Origin: Flavobacterium cellulosilyticum
Lineage (GTDB): Bacteria; Bacteroidota; Bacteroidia; Flavobacteriales; Flavobacteriaceae
DNA: 64,000 nt
Assembly: GCF_004349355.1 (NCBI RefSeq)
Contig: NZ_SMFK01000011.1
Span: 1-64,000, forward strand
Direction of reading: 5' to 3'
This document shows, piece after piece, positions 1-8,580 of this stretch. The stretch's first letter is position 1, and each line of letters starts with the position of its first letter. The notes beneath the pieces are model-generated. The model had not been told where the DNA came from, ran no database searches, and saw only the letters and a list, made by a program, of their open reading frames with translations. A program made the translations under genes and the position numbers.

Positions 1-13
1 CGGTTAGCGGCTG

Positions 14-43
14 CAAAAGTAACTATTCTTTTTTAACTGGCAA
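14..43 (-). promoter_or_regulatory. Leftward promoter 1 of a tandem set (rRNA-like)
   Basis: Read on the minus strand there is TTG (41-43), a 19-nt spacer and TACTTTTG (14-21), an exact match to the Bacteroidota TTG/TAnnTTTG promoter. GCAGCCGC follows. Transcription would leave the window to the left. That the target is an rRNA operon is inference from the tandem arrangement and the conserved sequence just after the -7 box. Confidence 0.6.
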
Positions 44-138
44 GACTTTTTGAAAATCTTTTGAAAAATATTTTTTTTCCATCTTATTATCAATCTTCTT
101 ATCAGTCTATCAAGGAACGTTGCTCGTTTAGCGGGGTG

Positions 139-169
139 CAAAGGTAACTCTCGTTTTTAAATCTCACAA
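139..169 (-). promoter_or_regulatory. Leftward promoter 2 of a tandem set
   Basis: On the minus strand TTG (167-169), a 20-nt spacer and TACCTTTG (139-146), followed by CACCCCGC. It lies 125 bp upstream of promoter 1 and shares its surroundings. Confidence 0.6.
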
Positions 170-260
170 GCTTTTTTTAAACTTTATTTAGAAAATAAAT
201 CTTCCTTTTTGTTTGTAATGCTTGTCAGTATTTTAAAGAACTTCGTGCTCATTGCGGGTG

Positions 261-290
261 CAAAAGTAGTGGGTTTATTTAGTTATTCAA
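261..290 (-). promoter_or_regulatory. Leftward promoter 3 of a tandem set
   Basis: On the minus strand TTG (288-290), a 19-nt spacer and TACTTTTG (261-268), followed by CACCCGC. It lies 122 bp upstream of promoter 2. Three consensus promoters in a row all pointing left. Confidence 0.6.
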
Positions 291-638
291 GACCTTTTGC
301 AAACTATTTTTAAAGTATTTTTTAAGTTGTTGGTTTTTCGGTATTTAAATCCCAAAGTTTTTTGGATTTTAGGATTCTAATAGCCACGTTTTTCAGAATT
401 CTATCGGTTTTGGGTGTTTGAGGTTTTGTTTTTGGTCAGCGGTTATGGTTGGAATGCGAGTTTATTAGCGTTATAGATAATGAAGGTTGTTGGAAAAAGC
501 GGATTTTGCTTTTAAAAATAGAATCGAAACCACGCTCTCCCACTTTTGAAACCCTGATTTATGCTGATTTCTTTGATGTAAAACTGTTTTTCATAAATCA
601 TTCGGGTTTTACTTTCCGATTAACTCGTCTGACACTGC

Positions 639-890
639 TTTCTATTCCTATATATAAGGTGAAAGATGATTATATTATCTATTCTAAATTATTGGAAGGT
701 TAATTGGCACGCAGATTTTAGCAGATTATGGAAGATGTGGTAATAGCCAAGCTACTTTAATTAAAAATCAGTGAGGTTTCATTTTACAATAAGCTCGTTT
801 GATCTGGTTTTCTATTCCTATATATAAGGAGAAAGATAACTTTAAAAACAATTCTGCTTTGTTCGATTAAAGGTAGGCACGCAGATTTTA
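639..890. repeat. Degenerate tandem duplication, period 170 bp
   Basis: The words TCTATTCCTATATATAAGG (641 and 811) and GGCACGCAGATTTTAG (706 and 876) each occur twice, both exactly 170 bp apart, with diverged sequence between. This is part of a stretch of more than 900 bp (291-1195) in which I see no convincing gene. Confidence 0.5.
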
Positions 891-984
891 GAAGATGGTG
901 AACTGAGATACATGTTTATTTTCAAAAGCATTGGCTTTTATAGTACTATATAATGACTTGAACAGATTATATAAAGGAGAAACA

Positions 985-1110
985 TCTTGATGACTACGTA
1001 TGCCATAGCCCTGATCGTAGTGGAAATCCTTGTGAAAAGAAAGACTAATTTTTCTTGCAGAAAAAGAGCGACCAAAGGAAGCTCCTTTTTATGCTTAGAA
1101 AAATAGACTG
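985..1110. repeat. Flavobacterial intergenic repeat-like element
   Basis: On the minus strand the segment reads GGAGCTTCC... through CAGGGCT, a pattern I associate with degenerate intergenic elements common in Flavobacterium genomes. A related GGGCT...CCCGC segment lies at 7435-7490. No gene is supported here: the short open frames look like shadows of the element. Recognition is from memory and not checked. Confidence 0.35.
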
Positions 1111-1195
1111 GATTGAACAAGATTGAAACGAAGAGATGGATGAAGCTCCCAGAAATTCTTATACTATATATAATGTATAAACTTGTGCTTATATA

Positions 1196-1226
1196 TTGTA
1201 TGTATTTTAGTAATGCGCTATATTTG
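1196..1226 (+). promoter_or_regulatory. Promoter of thrS
   Basis: TTG (1196-1198), a 20-nt spacer and TATATTTG (1219-1226), matching TTG/TAnnTTTG. It ends 20 bp before the thrS ATG, so the leader is very short. It probably drives thrS-infC and perhaps the following ribosomal protein genes. Confidence 0.65.
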
Positions 1227-1246
1227 CATTCACAAAATTAAAAACA

Positions 1247-3193
1247 ATGATTAAGATTACTTTGCCCGATGGGACAGTTAAAGAGTTTGCACCAAATGTA
1301 ACGCCAATGGAGGTTGCTATAAGCATTAGTGAAGGATTTGCTAGAAATGTAATTTCGGCTTCTTTTAATGGTACAATAGTAGAAACGACAACTCCTTTGA
1401 CGACAGATGGAAGTCTTGTTTTATATACTTGGAATGATGAAGGTGGGAAGAAAGCTTTTTGGCATTCGACTTCGCACGTTATGGCTCAGGTTCTTGAAGA
1501 ATTGTACCCAGGAATTAAACTAACTCTTGGACCAGCAATTTCTAACGGATTTTATTATGACGTGGATTTTGAGGATCAAAAAATCACAGAAGCGGATTTT
1601 AAAAAGATTGAAACTCGTATTTTGGAAATTTCTAGAGAGAAGCACGAGTTCAAACTACGTCCTGTTTCTAAAGCGGAAGCACTCGAGACTTACAAAGACA
1701 ATGTTTATAAAACAGAATTGATTTCTAATCTTGAAGATGGAACGATTACGTTTTGTGATCATTCTACTTTTACTGACTTATGTCGTGGTGGCCATATTCC
1801 GAATACTGGAATTATAAAAGCCGTAAAAATAATGAGTGTTGCTGGTGCTTACTGGCGTGGTGATGAAAAGAACAAACAATTGACTCGTGTTTACGGTACT
1901 TCATTCCCGAAACAGAAAGACCTAACTGAGTACCTTGAACTTCTTGAAGAAGCCAAACGTCGTGATCACAGAAAATTGGGAAAAGAATTGGAATTATTTG
2001 CTTTCTCCCAAAAAGTAGGTCAAGGTTTGCCATTGTGGCTGCCTAAAGGTGCCGCATTGCGTGATCGACTAGAGCAATTCTTAAAAAAAGCACAGAAGAA
2101 AGCAGGTTACGAACAAGTGGTGACTCCTCATATTGGACAGAAGGAATTGTATGTTACTTCTGGACATTATGCTAAATATGGAGCCGATAGTTTTCAGCCG
2201 ATAAATACTCCTAACGAAGGTGAAGAGTTTTTATTAAAACCTATGAACTGTCCTCATCACTGTGAAATATACAATGTGAGACCTTGGTCCTACAAAGATT
2301 TACCAAAGCGTTATGCAGAATTTGGAACTGTATATCGATATGAACAAAGTGGCGAATTGCATGGATTGACTCGTGTACGTGGATTTACTCAAGATGACGC
2401 TCATATTTTTTGTACTCCCGATCAATTGGATCAGGAATTCAAAAACGTAATTGATTTAGTATTGTATGTTTTTGGATCATTAGGTTTCGAAAACTTTACT
2501 GCTCAGATTTCCTTACGTGATAATGAAAATAGAGAAAAATACATTGGTTCTGATGAAAACTGGGAGAAAGCTGAAAATGCCATCATTAATGCTGCTGCTG
2601 ATAAAGGATTGAAAACAGTTGTTGCTTATGGCGAAGCTGCTTTTTATGGTCCAAAATTAGACTTCATGGTAAAAGATGCGCTAGGAAGACAATGGCAATT
2701 AGGAACTATTCAGGTGGATTATAATTTACCAGAACGTTTTGAATTGACATACAAAGGTTCAGACGATCAATTGCACACACCAGTTATGATTCATAGAGCG
2801 CCATTTGGATCTATGGAACGATTTATCGCTATATTAATTGAACACACAGCAGGAAAATTCCCACTCTGGTTGATACCAGAACAGGCTATAATATTGTGTT
2901 TGAGTGAGAAATATGAAATATATGCGAAAAAAGTTTTGAATCTGCTAGAAAATCACGAAATTCGCGCCCTGATTGACAACAGAAATGAGTCAATTGGTAG
3001 AAAAATTAGAGATGCAGAAATGCAAAAAACCCCGTTTATGTTGATTGTAGGCGAGGAAGAAGAGAAAAACGGAACCATATCCATACGTCGTCACGGACAA
3101 GAAGGAAAAGGGAATGTTAGCGTTACAATTGAAGAGTTTGCCACAATTGTTAATGAAGAAATAGGCAAAACACTAAAAACATTTACAGTTTAA
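1247..3193 (+). CDS. thrS: Threonyl-tRNA synthetase
   Basis: Charges tRNA-Thr with threonine and edits mischarged serine; cytosolic. The 648-residue protein has the full bacterial layout: TGS domain (about 1-60), the editing/SAD domain with the HSTSH motif at 73-77 and a CRGGH motif at 179-183, the class II catalytic core (about 240-540) and a C-terminal anticodon-binding domain. Zinc ligands expected in the core are visible as C335 (MNCPHHC) and H386. Motif 2 ([18 protein letters not shown]) and motif 3 ([11 protein letters not shown]) are intact. It heads the conserved thrS-infC-rpmI-rplT cluster and has its own consensus promoter 20 bp upstream. Confidence 0.97.
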   Translation: MIKITLPDGTVKEFAPNVTPMEVAISISEGFARNVISASFNGTIVETTTPLTTDGSLVLYTWNDEGGKKAFWHSTSHVMAQVLEELYPGIKLTLGPAISNGFYYDVDFEDQKITEADFKKIETRILEISREKHEFKLRPVSKAEALETYKDNVYKTELISNLEDGTITFCDHSTFTDLCRGGHIPNTGIIKAVKIMSVAGAYWRGDEKNKQLTRVYGTSFPKQKDLTEYLELLEEAKRRDHRKLGKELELFAFSQKVGQGLPLWLPKGAALRDRLEQFLKKAQKKAGYEQVVTPHIGQKELYVTSGHYAKYGADSFQPINTPNEGEEFLLKPMNCPHHCEIYNVRPWSYKDLPKRYAEFGTVYRYEQSGELHGLTRVRGFTQDDAHIFCTPDQLDQEFKNVIDLVLYVFGSLGFENFTAQISLRDNENREKYIGSDENWEKAENAIINAAADKGLKTVVAYGEAAFYGPKLDFMVKDALGRQWQLGTIQVDYNLPERFELTYKGSDDQLHTPVMIHRAPFGSMERFIAILIEHTAGKFPLWLIPEQAIILCLSEKYEIYAKKVLNLLENHEIRALIDNRNESIGRKIRDAEMQKTPFMLIVGEEEEKNGTISIRRHGQEGKGNVSVTIEEFATIVNEEIGKTLKTFTV

Positions 3194-3209
3194 CTTAAAT
3201 TATAAAGCC

Positions 3210-3767
3210 ATAGCAATAAGAAGCAATAGAGGTTATCAACCTCGAGTAGAAAAAAAGGATGCCCACAGAATAAACAACCTTATCCGTGGAGTACAAGAAG
3301 TAAGGCTTGTGGGTGAAAATATTGAGCCGGGAGTTTTTAAACTTTCCGAAGCACTAAGATTAGCTGACGAATTCGAATTGGATTTGGTAGAAATTTCACC
3401 AAATGCTGAGCCACCAGTTTGTAAAATAATGGACTATAAAAAGTTCGTTTACATGCAAAAGAAACGCGAAAAAGAATTAAAAGCTAAATCTACTCAAATT
3501 ACAGTAAAAGAGATCCGTTTTGGACCTCAGACTGATGAGCATGATTACGAATTCAAAAGAAAAAATGCTGAGAAATTCCTAAAAGAAGGTTCAAAATTAA
3601 AAGCTTTTGTTTTCTTTAAAGGTCGTTCTATCATTTATAAAGATCAAGGTCAAATCTTATTATTGAGATTAGCAACTGATTTGGAAGAATTTGGAAAAGT
3701 AGAAGCTATGCCAGTTCTTGAAGGAAAGAGAATGATTATGTTTATTGCTCCGAAAAAGAAGAAATAA
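3210..3767 (+). CDS. infC: Translation initiation factor IF-3
   Basis: Binds the 30S subunit and checks the start codon-initiator tRNA match. The open frame has a GTG at 3309, but the family N-terminus ([16 protein letters not shown]) is encoded upstream in the same frame, so the real start is most likely the ATA at 3210, followed by GCA ATA AGA. This gives 185 residues, the normal IF-3 length, with both halves: N-terminal domain with the [23 protein letters not shown] region and C-terminal domain ending PKKKK. Non-canonical infC starts are known to allow autoregulation by IF-3. It begins 16 bp after thrS, so co-transcription is likely. Confidence 0.9.
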   Translation: MAIRSNRGYQPRVEKKDAHRINNLIRGVQEVRLVGENIEPGVFKLSEALRLADEFELDLVEISPNAEPPVCKIMDYKKFVYMQKKREKELKAKSTQITVKEIRFGPQTDEHDYEFKRKNAEKFLKEGSKLKAFVFFKGRSIIYKDQGQILLLRLATDLEEFGKVEAMPVLEGKRMIMFIAPKKKK

Positions 3768-3888
3768 ATTTGTCATAAAGTCTAAAGTCATAAAGTCCAA
3801 AGTCAGTTGCTGACCTGAAGACATTTGACTTTTAAACTTTAGGACTGAAAGATAAGTAAGTAAGAATAAATTAAAACACTAGGAAAAA

Positions 3889-4086
3889 ATGCCTAAAATG
3901 AAAACCAAATCTAGCGCCAAGAAACGTTTTAAAGTTACTGGTTCTGGAAAAATTAAGAGAAAACATGCTTTCAAAAGTCATATCTTGACCAAGAAATCTA
4001 AGAAACGTAAATTAGCTTTGACACACTCAGCGTTAGTTCACAAAACCGATATGAAAAGTATCAAACAACAATTAAGAATCATCTAA
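3889..4086 (+). CDS. rpmI: Ribosomal protein L35
   Basis: Small basic 50S protein, 65 residues, with the typical start [15 protein letters not shown] and the K/R-rich [16 protein letters not shown] segment. Its place between infC and rplT is the usual one. The 121-bp spacer before it contains an imperfect inverted repeat of AAAGTC/GACTTT words and could hold a regulatory stem, but no promoter was recognised. Confidence 0.95.
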   Translation: MPKMKTKSSAKKRFKVTGSGKIKRKHAFKSHILTKKSKKRKLALTHSALVHKTDMKSIKQQLRII

Positions 4087-4257
4087 TAAGCCACTAGTAA
4101 AAAGCCAATAGCCATTAGTTTTAAAACTTTTGCCTAATGCCTAATAACTATTGCCTAGATTTCTTTAGGTTAAAACAATTTAAAATAACCTTGGAGTGGG
4201 CCATTAAGTACTTTCGATTAAATTCAAGTCGCCTTATTACAAAAAAACATAAAAATT

Positions 4258-4602
4258 ATGCCAAGATCAGTAAATTCAGTTGCTAAAAGAGCAAGAAGAA
4301 AAAAGATAATGAAGCAAGCCAAAGGATTCTTTGGTCGTCGTAAAAACGTTTGGACAGTTGCAAAAAATGCGGTTGAGAAAGCAATGTGCTATGCTTACCG
4401 TGATAGAAAAGTGAACAAAAGAAATTTCCGTTCTTTATGGATTCAACGTATCAACGCTGGAGCTCGTTTAGAAGGAATGTCTTATTCAGAACTAATGGGA
4501 AAAATCAAAAAGAACAATATCGAATTGAACCGTAAAGTTCTTGCAGATTTGGCTATGAATCACCCAGTAGCTTTCAAAGCAATACTTAATAAAGTAAAAT
4601 AA
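4258..4602 (+). CDS. rplT: Ribosomal protein L20
   Basis: Assembly protein of the 50S subunit, 114 residues, with the basic N-terminal extension ([16 protein letters not shown]) that threads 23S rRNA and the globular domain containing [16 protein letters not shown]. In other bacteria L20 represses its own operon. The 171-bp gap after rpmI has room for such a site, but I cannot define it. A strong terminator follows at 4644-4670. Confidence 0.96.
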   Translation: MPRSVNSVAKRARRKKIMKQAKGFFGRRKNVWTVAKNAVEKAMCYAYRDRKVNKRNFRSLWIQRINAGARLEGMSYSELMGKIKKNNIELNRKVLADLAMNHPVAFKAILNKVK

Positions 4603-4643
4603 ACGTTTTATCAACTCAATTTAAGATTACTTACTTATACAGA

Positions 4644-4670
4644 AACCCAGTCGAAAGATTGGGTTTTTTT
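4644..4670 (+). terminator. Rho-independent terminator after rplT
   Basis: AACCCAGTC-GAAA-GATTGGGTT forms a 9-bp stem with one G-T pair and a GAAA tetraloop, followed by a long T run. It closes the thrS-infC-rpmI-rplT cluster. Confidence 0.85.
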
Positions 4671-4704
4671 TTATATTTCATTTTCTAAAATCAAATGTAA
4701 AGGA

Positions 4705-4914
4705 CTACTCCTTATTATGAATGTATTTTTCATAAATATATTTTGTGATTGGTTTTAAAGTTTTACCAGTTTCAGGATGTAATCCAGGTTGATTGAAATA
4801 GTCCAACTTCTTTGCATCTACAGCCTTTCCGTACCAGACTAATGGTTTATTATAATTTCCATCTTTAAAAAATTTGGTTGTATTGCAAATGGATAGTTTT
4901 TTAAAATCATCCAA
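4705..4914 (-). CDS. Hypothetical protein, possibly a C-terminal remnant
   Basis: A 69-residue frame read from a TTG codon; no ATG precedes it, and the frame stays open for only about 20 more codons upstream before a stop. The residue pattern (CNTTKFFKDGNYNKPLVWYGKAVD, then NQPGLHPETGKTLKPITKYIYEKY) looks like real, folded protein rather than noise. I do not recognise the family. The missing ATG and short length suggest either a TTG-started small gene or the 3' end of a gene that lost its front. It sits convergent to rplT and divergent from the histidine kinase gene. Confidence 0.4.
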   Translation of the reverse strand: MDDFKKLSICNTTKFFKDGNYNKPLVWYGKAVDAKKLDYFNQPGLHPETGKTLKPITKYIYEKYIHNKE

Positions 4915-4988
4915 TAAAGACTTTTTAAAAGGAATAATTTTTTCTTTTAAAAGTATAAATAAATTTTAAATTTCTGTATTTTCGGGAA

Positions 4989-6713
4989 ATGGTTCGAAGC
5001 AAATTTCATTTCCCGATTTACATTTTAATACTCGTATTTTTTCATGTGTTACAATCATGTGAAAATAAGCCTATAACAACAATCTCAAAAAACAATGATG
5101 TAAAAAAAATAGATTTTTTTCTGGACCTTGGTGATGCGTTTTTTGAAAAAACTATAAATGACAGTGCCTACTATTATTACAATGAAGCAAAATCACTTTG
5201 CGACACAAAAACCGACACTACCAGGATCATATATTCTTTGACTAAAATGTCTGAAATCCAACAAAATCAAGGAGATTATTCTGGAAGTGAGGCTACAGCT
5301 ATAGAAGCCCTCCCCTATTTAAATAACACAATAGATCCAGCTTACGAATGCTCCTTATACAACTTACTTGGGATAGTTAATGTAAAACTGTTCGAATATG
5401 ACAATGCAATTGAATATTATACCAATGGATTAAAATTAAAGATAGATGATGTTCGAAAATTAAAATTAAAACATAATATTGCTGTAGCCTATATGGCAAA
5501 GGACGATTACAACAGAGCAATACAAATTTTACTTCCATTGACTTTGAAAAAGGAAGTTATAAATGAACCTGCATCATTTGCAAAAGCAGTTGATAATTTG
5601 GGTTTTTCTTACTTTAAAGTAGGCAGCCCTTTAGCACTTGCTTATTTGAAACAAGCCCTAAAAATAAAAAAACAAAAGAAGGATGATAATGGTATAGTTA
5701 CAAGCTATATTCACCTTACTAATTTTTATAATCAAACCAACCAAAAATTGGCATTTGATTTTGCACAAAAGGCATACGAAAAAGCAACTAAAGTTAATTC
5801 AGTTGATAAACGCTTAGAATCGTTAGCTTTATTAATCCAAAATGGTACTGGAAATCAAACCAAAACCTATTCCGAGAAATACGTCTTCATAAATGATAGT
5901 ATAACAAAGGTGAGACAAAAAGCCAAAAATCAGTTTGCTAAAATAAAATACGATTCCAAAAAAGATAAAGAAGAAAACCTGGTACTTAAAACTCAAAAAG
6001 CAGAAGCAGCACTTGAATTGGAATTACAAAAAAACCGTAATTTGATTTTACTTTTTATAACATTAATTGGCGTTTTGACTACCGTTTTTCTATATTATTT
6101 TTGGAAATCAAAAAACAAAAAGGAAAAATTACAAACAGTATATGACACCGAAACCCGTATTTCGAAACGCTTACATGACGAGCTAGCAAACGATGTGTAC
6201 AATACTATGACATTTGCAGAGACACAAGATCTGAGTATGACTGACAAAAAGGAACACTTCTTAAACCAAATCGAAACTATTTATAACCGAACACGAAACA
6301 TTTCGTTAGAAAACAGTGAAATTGATACTGGCATACACTTTAAAGAAAATTTATTAATGCTAATTTCTAGCTTCAATAATGAAAAAACCAATATAATAAT
6401 TAAAAATCAAGAAGTTATCAATTGGAATACTCTTGAAAAATTAACAAAAATAACCATCTACCGCATTGTACAAGAATTATTGGTTAATATGAAAAAGCAC
6501 AGCCAATGCAGTCTTGCCGTTTTTAGTTTTGAATCTAAAGGAAAAAAATACGAAATCAAGTATTCAGACAATGGAGTTGGTAGCCCAAAAACGTTAAAAT
6601 TCAAAAATGGTTTGCAAAATGTGGGAAACCGCATAAAAACTATAAATGGAACATTTACTTTTGACAATGAAACTCAGAAAGGGTTCAAAGCCAAAATTAT
6701 TTTTCCACACTAG
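4989..6713 (+). CDS. TPR-containing sensor histidine kinase (lipoprotein-type N-terminus)
   Basis: A 574-residue sensor of a two-component system. The N-terminus is a signal sequence ending in LQSC with C24 as the likely lipidated cysteine. TPR-like helical repeats fill about 40-310. A transmembrane helix lies at about 350-372. The kinase part has an H-box with H396 (KRLHDELANDVYN) and a GHKL ATPase domain with N-box N500 (QELLVNMKKHS) and a G-box DNGVG near 525. The response regulator gene starts 12 bp downstream. The TPR sensor faces the periplasm if the lipid/TM topology is right. Its ligand is unknown. Confidence 0.85.
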   Translation: MVRSKFHFPIYILILVFFHVLQSCENKPITTISKNNDVKKIDFFLDLGDAFFEKTINDSAYYYYNEAKSLCDTKTDTTRIIYSLTKMSEIQQNQGDYSGSEATAIEALPYLNNTIDPAYECSLYNLLGIVNVKLFEYDNAIEYYTNGLKLKIDDVRKLKLKHNIAVAYMAKDDYNRAIQILLPLTLKKEVINEPASFAKAVDNLGFSYFKVGSPLALAYLKQALKIKKQKKDDNGIVTSYIHLTNFYNQTNQKLAFDFAQKAYEKATKVNSVDKRLESLALLIQNGTGNQTKTYSEKYVFINDSITKVRQKAKNQFAKIKYDSKKDKEENLVLKTQKAEAALELELQKNRNLILLFITLIGVLTTVFLYYFWKSKNKKEKLQTVYDTETRISKRLHDELANDVYNTMTFAETQDLSMTDKKEHFLNQIETIYNRTRNISLENSEIDTGIHFKENLLMLISSFNNEKTNIIIKNQEVINWNTLEKLTKITIYRIVQELLVNMKKHSQCSLAVFSFESKGKKYEIKYSDNGVGSPKTLKFKNGLQNVGNRIKTINGTFTFDNETQKGFKAKIIFPH

Positions 6714-6725
6714 AAATTTTAAATT

Positions 6726-7394
6726 ATGTTTTCAAAAGTACTCCTTGCAGAAGATATCGACAGCATAAATATAGCTGTGGTAAATACACTAGACGAATTG
6801 AATATTATTGAAAAAGACAGTGTGAAGTATTGTGATGATGCGCTATTAAAAATAAAAAAGGCCTTACAAGATGAGAAACCTTATCAATTATTGTTAACCG
6901 ATTTATCCTTTAAGGAAGATTTTAGGCAAAATACGCTCAATTCAGGTGAAGAATTAATCATTGCAATCAAACAATTACAACCAACCATAAAAGTAATTGT
7001 ATTATCTGTAGAAGAAAAAACCTATCGCATAAAATCACTTTTTGAACATTTACATATTGATGCTTTTGTATTAAAAGGCCGAAACAGTATGCCCGAACTC
7101 AAAAAAGCCATTCAACATGTTTTTGATGGAAACACGAATTACATTGCTCCTAATTTATCTTTTATCTTAAAAGACAAAATGATACACGAAATAGACAATT
7201 ACGACATCCAACTTATCGAGCAACTTTCCTATGGAATTGCCCAAGAAAAAATGGATATCAAGTTTAAAGAATTAGGTGTAGAACCTAATAGTAAATCCAC
7301 CATCGAAAAACGAATAGGCAAACTCAAAGACTATTTCAAAGCCAACAATACCGTACACCTCATAGCAATTGCTAAAGATTTAGGACTCATATAA
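6726..7394 (+). CDS. Response regulator, receiver plus helix-turn-helix output
   Basis: Partner of the kinase just upstream. The receiver domain (about 3-135) has acidic residues E9/D10, phospho-acceptor D59 (LLLTDLSF), S94 in the switch position and K117 (VLKGR). The C-terminal 70 residues (from about 155) form a small helical domain with a LuxR/GerE-like look ending ...AIAKDLGLI, probably DNA-binding. The nearest downstream promoters carry an identical palindrome (7622-7637 and 7906-7921); these are natural candidates for its binding site, which is inference. Confidence 0.85.
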   Translation: MFSKVLLAEDIDSINIAVVNTLDELNIIEKDSVKYCDDALLKIKKALQDEKPYQLLLTDLSFKEDFRQNTLNSGEELIIAIKQLQPTIKVIVLSVEEKTYRIKSLFEHLHIDAFVLKGRNSMPELKKAIQHVFDGNTNYIAPNLSFILKDKMIHEIDNYDIQLIEQLSYGIAQEKMDIKFKELGVEPNSKSTIEKRIGKLKDYFKANNTVHLIAIAKDLGLI

Positions 7395-7434
7395 ATCTTT
7401 TTTTATGTTTTATTTTGGCATGACCCTTCAGGTT

Positions 7435-7520
7435 ACTTCGTCATTCTTCCTCGCACCTTCGGGTCGGGCTTTACGCTCCCGCTTTTCTTTATTTGGCAAA
7501 AAAAACGCCATATAAAGAAA
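7435..7520. repeat. Intergenic repeat-like element with hairpin
   Basis: The 288-bp gap after the response regulator contains a GC-richer block (CTTCGGGTCGGGCTTTACGC) and an 11-bp hairpin CTTTATTTGGC / GCCATATAAAG (one mismatch) around an A run at 7487-7519. The hairpin may end the two-component transcript. It resembles the element near 985-1110. Confidence 0.4.
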
Positions 7521-7621
7521 GAGCTTCACTTCAATCCCTCATGCAACAACAAAGGAAAATTACAACTTAAAATCAAGTGAATCATAGAAATTAGTATTCA
7601 TTTTTGAATTATAAATCATTT

Positions 7622-7666
7622 TTACGGTTTCCCGTAAGGAACATTATTTAATTGAAATTACATTTG
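7622..7666 (+). promoter_or_regulatory. Palindrome plus -7 box upstream of the KTSC gene
   Basis: TTACGG-TTTC-CCGTAA (7622-7637) is a perfect palindrome. Exactly 21 nt later comes TACATTTG (7659-7666), a consensus -7 box. No TTG is present at the usual -33 place; the palindrome sits there instead, as expected for an activator-dependent promoter. The same layout recurs at 7906-7950. Confidence 0.6.
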
Positions 7667-7682
7667 GAAAAACTAAAAAACA

Positions 7683-7892
7683 ATGAACCGCTACACTGTC
7701 AACGACCATAACATCATTTCTATAGGATATGATGAGATCAAAAATGTTCTCGAAATTGAATTTAAATTGCAAGCAATACATCAGTATTTTAATGTTTCCT
7801 TGGATGAATTTATAGCATTAATGAAAGCACCAAAAAAAGAAACTCATTATTTCAATTTCGTGTATTGCCAGTATCTATTTGATGTAGTTTAA
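7683..7892 (+). CDS. KTSC-domain small protein
   Basis: A 69-residue protein made of one KTSC-like domain: SIGYDEIKNVLEIEFK followed by a Y-x-F-x-V-S hairpin and a final FNFVYCQYLFDVV. KTSC domains are small folds found alone or fused to other proteins; their biochemical role is not well known. It is the first gene of a small cluster downstream of the two-component system and has a palindrome-controlled promoter. Confidence 0.65.
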   Translation: MNRYTVNDHNIISIGYDEIKNVLEIEFKLQAIHQYFNVSLDEFIALMKAPKKETHYFNFVYCQYLFDVV

Positions 7893-7905
7893 TTATTACA
7901 CCTCT

Positions 7906-7950
7906 TTACGGTTTCCCGTAAGGAATTGATTTTCACAATTTTTAGGTTTG
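7906..7950 (+). promoter_or_regulatory. Second copy of the palindrome plus -7 box
   Basis: TTACGG-TTTC-CCGTAA at 7906-7921, then 21 nt, then TAGGTTTG at 7943-7950. Palindrome and spacing are identical to the copy at 7622-7666. It lies upstream of the 50-residue gene at 7987. Confidence 0.6.
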
Positions 7951-7986
7951 GAGAATTATTAATTTAAAAAAAGAAATTATAAAAAA

Positions 7987-8139
7987 ATGGCTCTAGTATT
8001 TACTTTATTCTTATTCTTTATGGGAAGTCCTATTGATGCCTATAGTGGACATTATAAAAACGGTAAAGGAAGTTCTCATAAGGGAGGAAAGCACAAAAAT
8101 TCAAGTACTAATAACCATTATAAAAAAATAAAGTCATGA
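7987..8139 (+). CDS. Small secreted or membrane peptide, Gly/Lys/His-rich
   Basis: A 50-residue frame too short for many gene finders. It has a hydrophobic N-terminus (MALVFTLFLFFMGSPIDA) like a signal sequence, then a polar tail with GHYKNGKGSSHKGGKHKN. It has its own palindrome-linked promoter, and its TGA overlaps the next ATG (ATGA), so translation of the two is probably coupled. I recall similar tails in flavobacterial hypothetical proteins. No function can be given. Confidence 0.55.
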   Translation: MALVFTLFLFFMGSPIDAYSGHYKNGKGSSHKGGKHKNSSTNNHYKKIKS

Positions 8140-8339
8140 AATATTATGTAAACAAAAATGCACAAACCAATGGAGATCGTGAAGTACATACAGAATTTTG
8201 TGGGTATATACCAAAAGTTGAAAATCGAAAATATCTAGGAGAATTTTCAAATTGCAAAGATGCAGTTTCAGAAGCAAAGAAAACATATCCACAATCCAAT
8301 GGCTGTAAAACTTGCTCAAATTCATGTCATACAAGCTAA
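8136..8339 (+). CDS. Small cysteine-rich conserved hypothetical protein
   Basis: A 67-residue protein starting in the ATGA overlap with the gene before it. Cys and His are placed as H18/C22 and a C-terminal CKTCSNSCHTS cluster, which looks like a metal-binding or disulfide pattern. The motif set YVNKNAQ...GDREVH...YLGEF...AK..YP..NGC belongs, as I recall, to a widespread hypothetical family. Context ties it to the two-component system region. Confidence 0.65.
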   Translation: MKYYVNKNAQTNGDREVHTEFCGYIPKVENRKYLGEFSNCKDAVSEAKKTYPQSNGCKTCSNSCHTS

Positions 8340-8345
8340 CTAATC

Positions 8346-8580
8346 ATGAGATTCAGATATTCAAAAAGAATTAATTTGGGAGGTGGTTTAGGATTAAATA
8401 TTAGTGAAACTGGTATTTCTACAAGCCTAAGAACTAAGGCAGAATCAATTAGCAACAACGGTTTATCAGTTAGAAACAGGTGTTTCTGGTGTGTCGTACA
8501 GAAAACCATTTAAGTCATCAAAATCAAGAGGGTGTCTCTTAACGCTAGCTATTTATTTGAGTTTGGGCTTTACAATTTGA
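8346..8580 (+). pseudogene. Frameshifted DUF4236-like gene
   Basis: From ATG 8346 the frame reads MRFRYSKRINLGGGLGLNIS, the hallmark start of DUF4236 proteins. After NGLSVR the frame is lost. One extra A in the AAA run at 8474-8476 explains it: shifting by one restores TGVSGVSYRKPFKSSKSR and a hydrophobic segment up to the TGA at 8578-8580. It is therefore a broken gene, or a sequencing error in an A run. It lies 6 bp after the Cys-rich gene. Confidence 0.65.

Noticed and set aside
449..703. 84-residue plus-strand open frame
   Set aside because: It spans part of the decayed 170-bp duplication, has no family-like pattern and no promoter; likely chance.
938..1120. 60-residue minus-strand open frame
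   Set aside because: It coincides with the intergenic repeat-like element and looks like its shadow.
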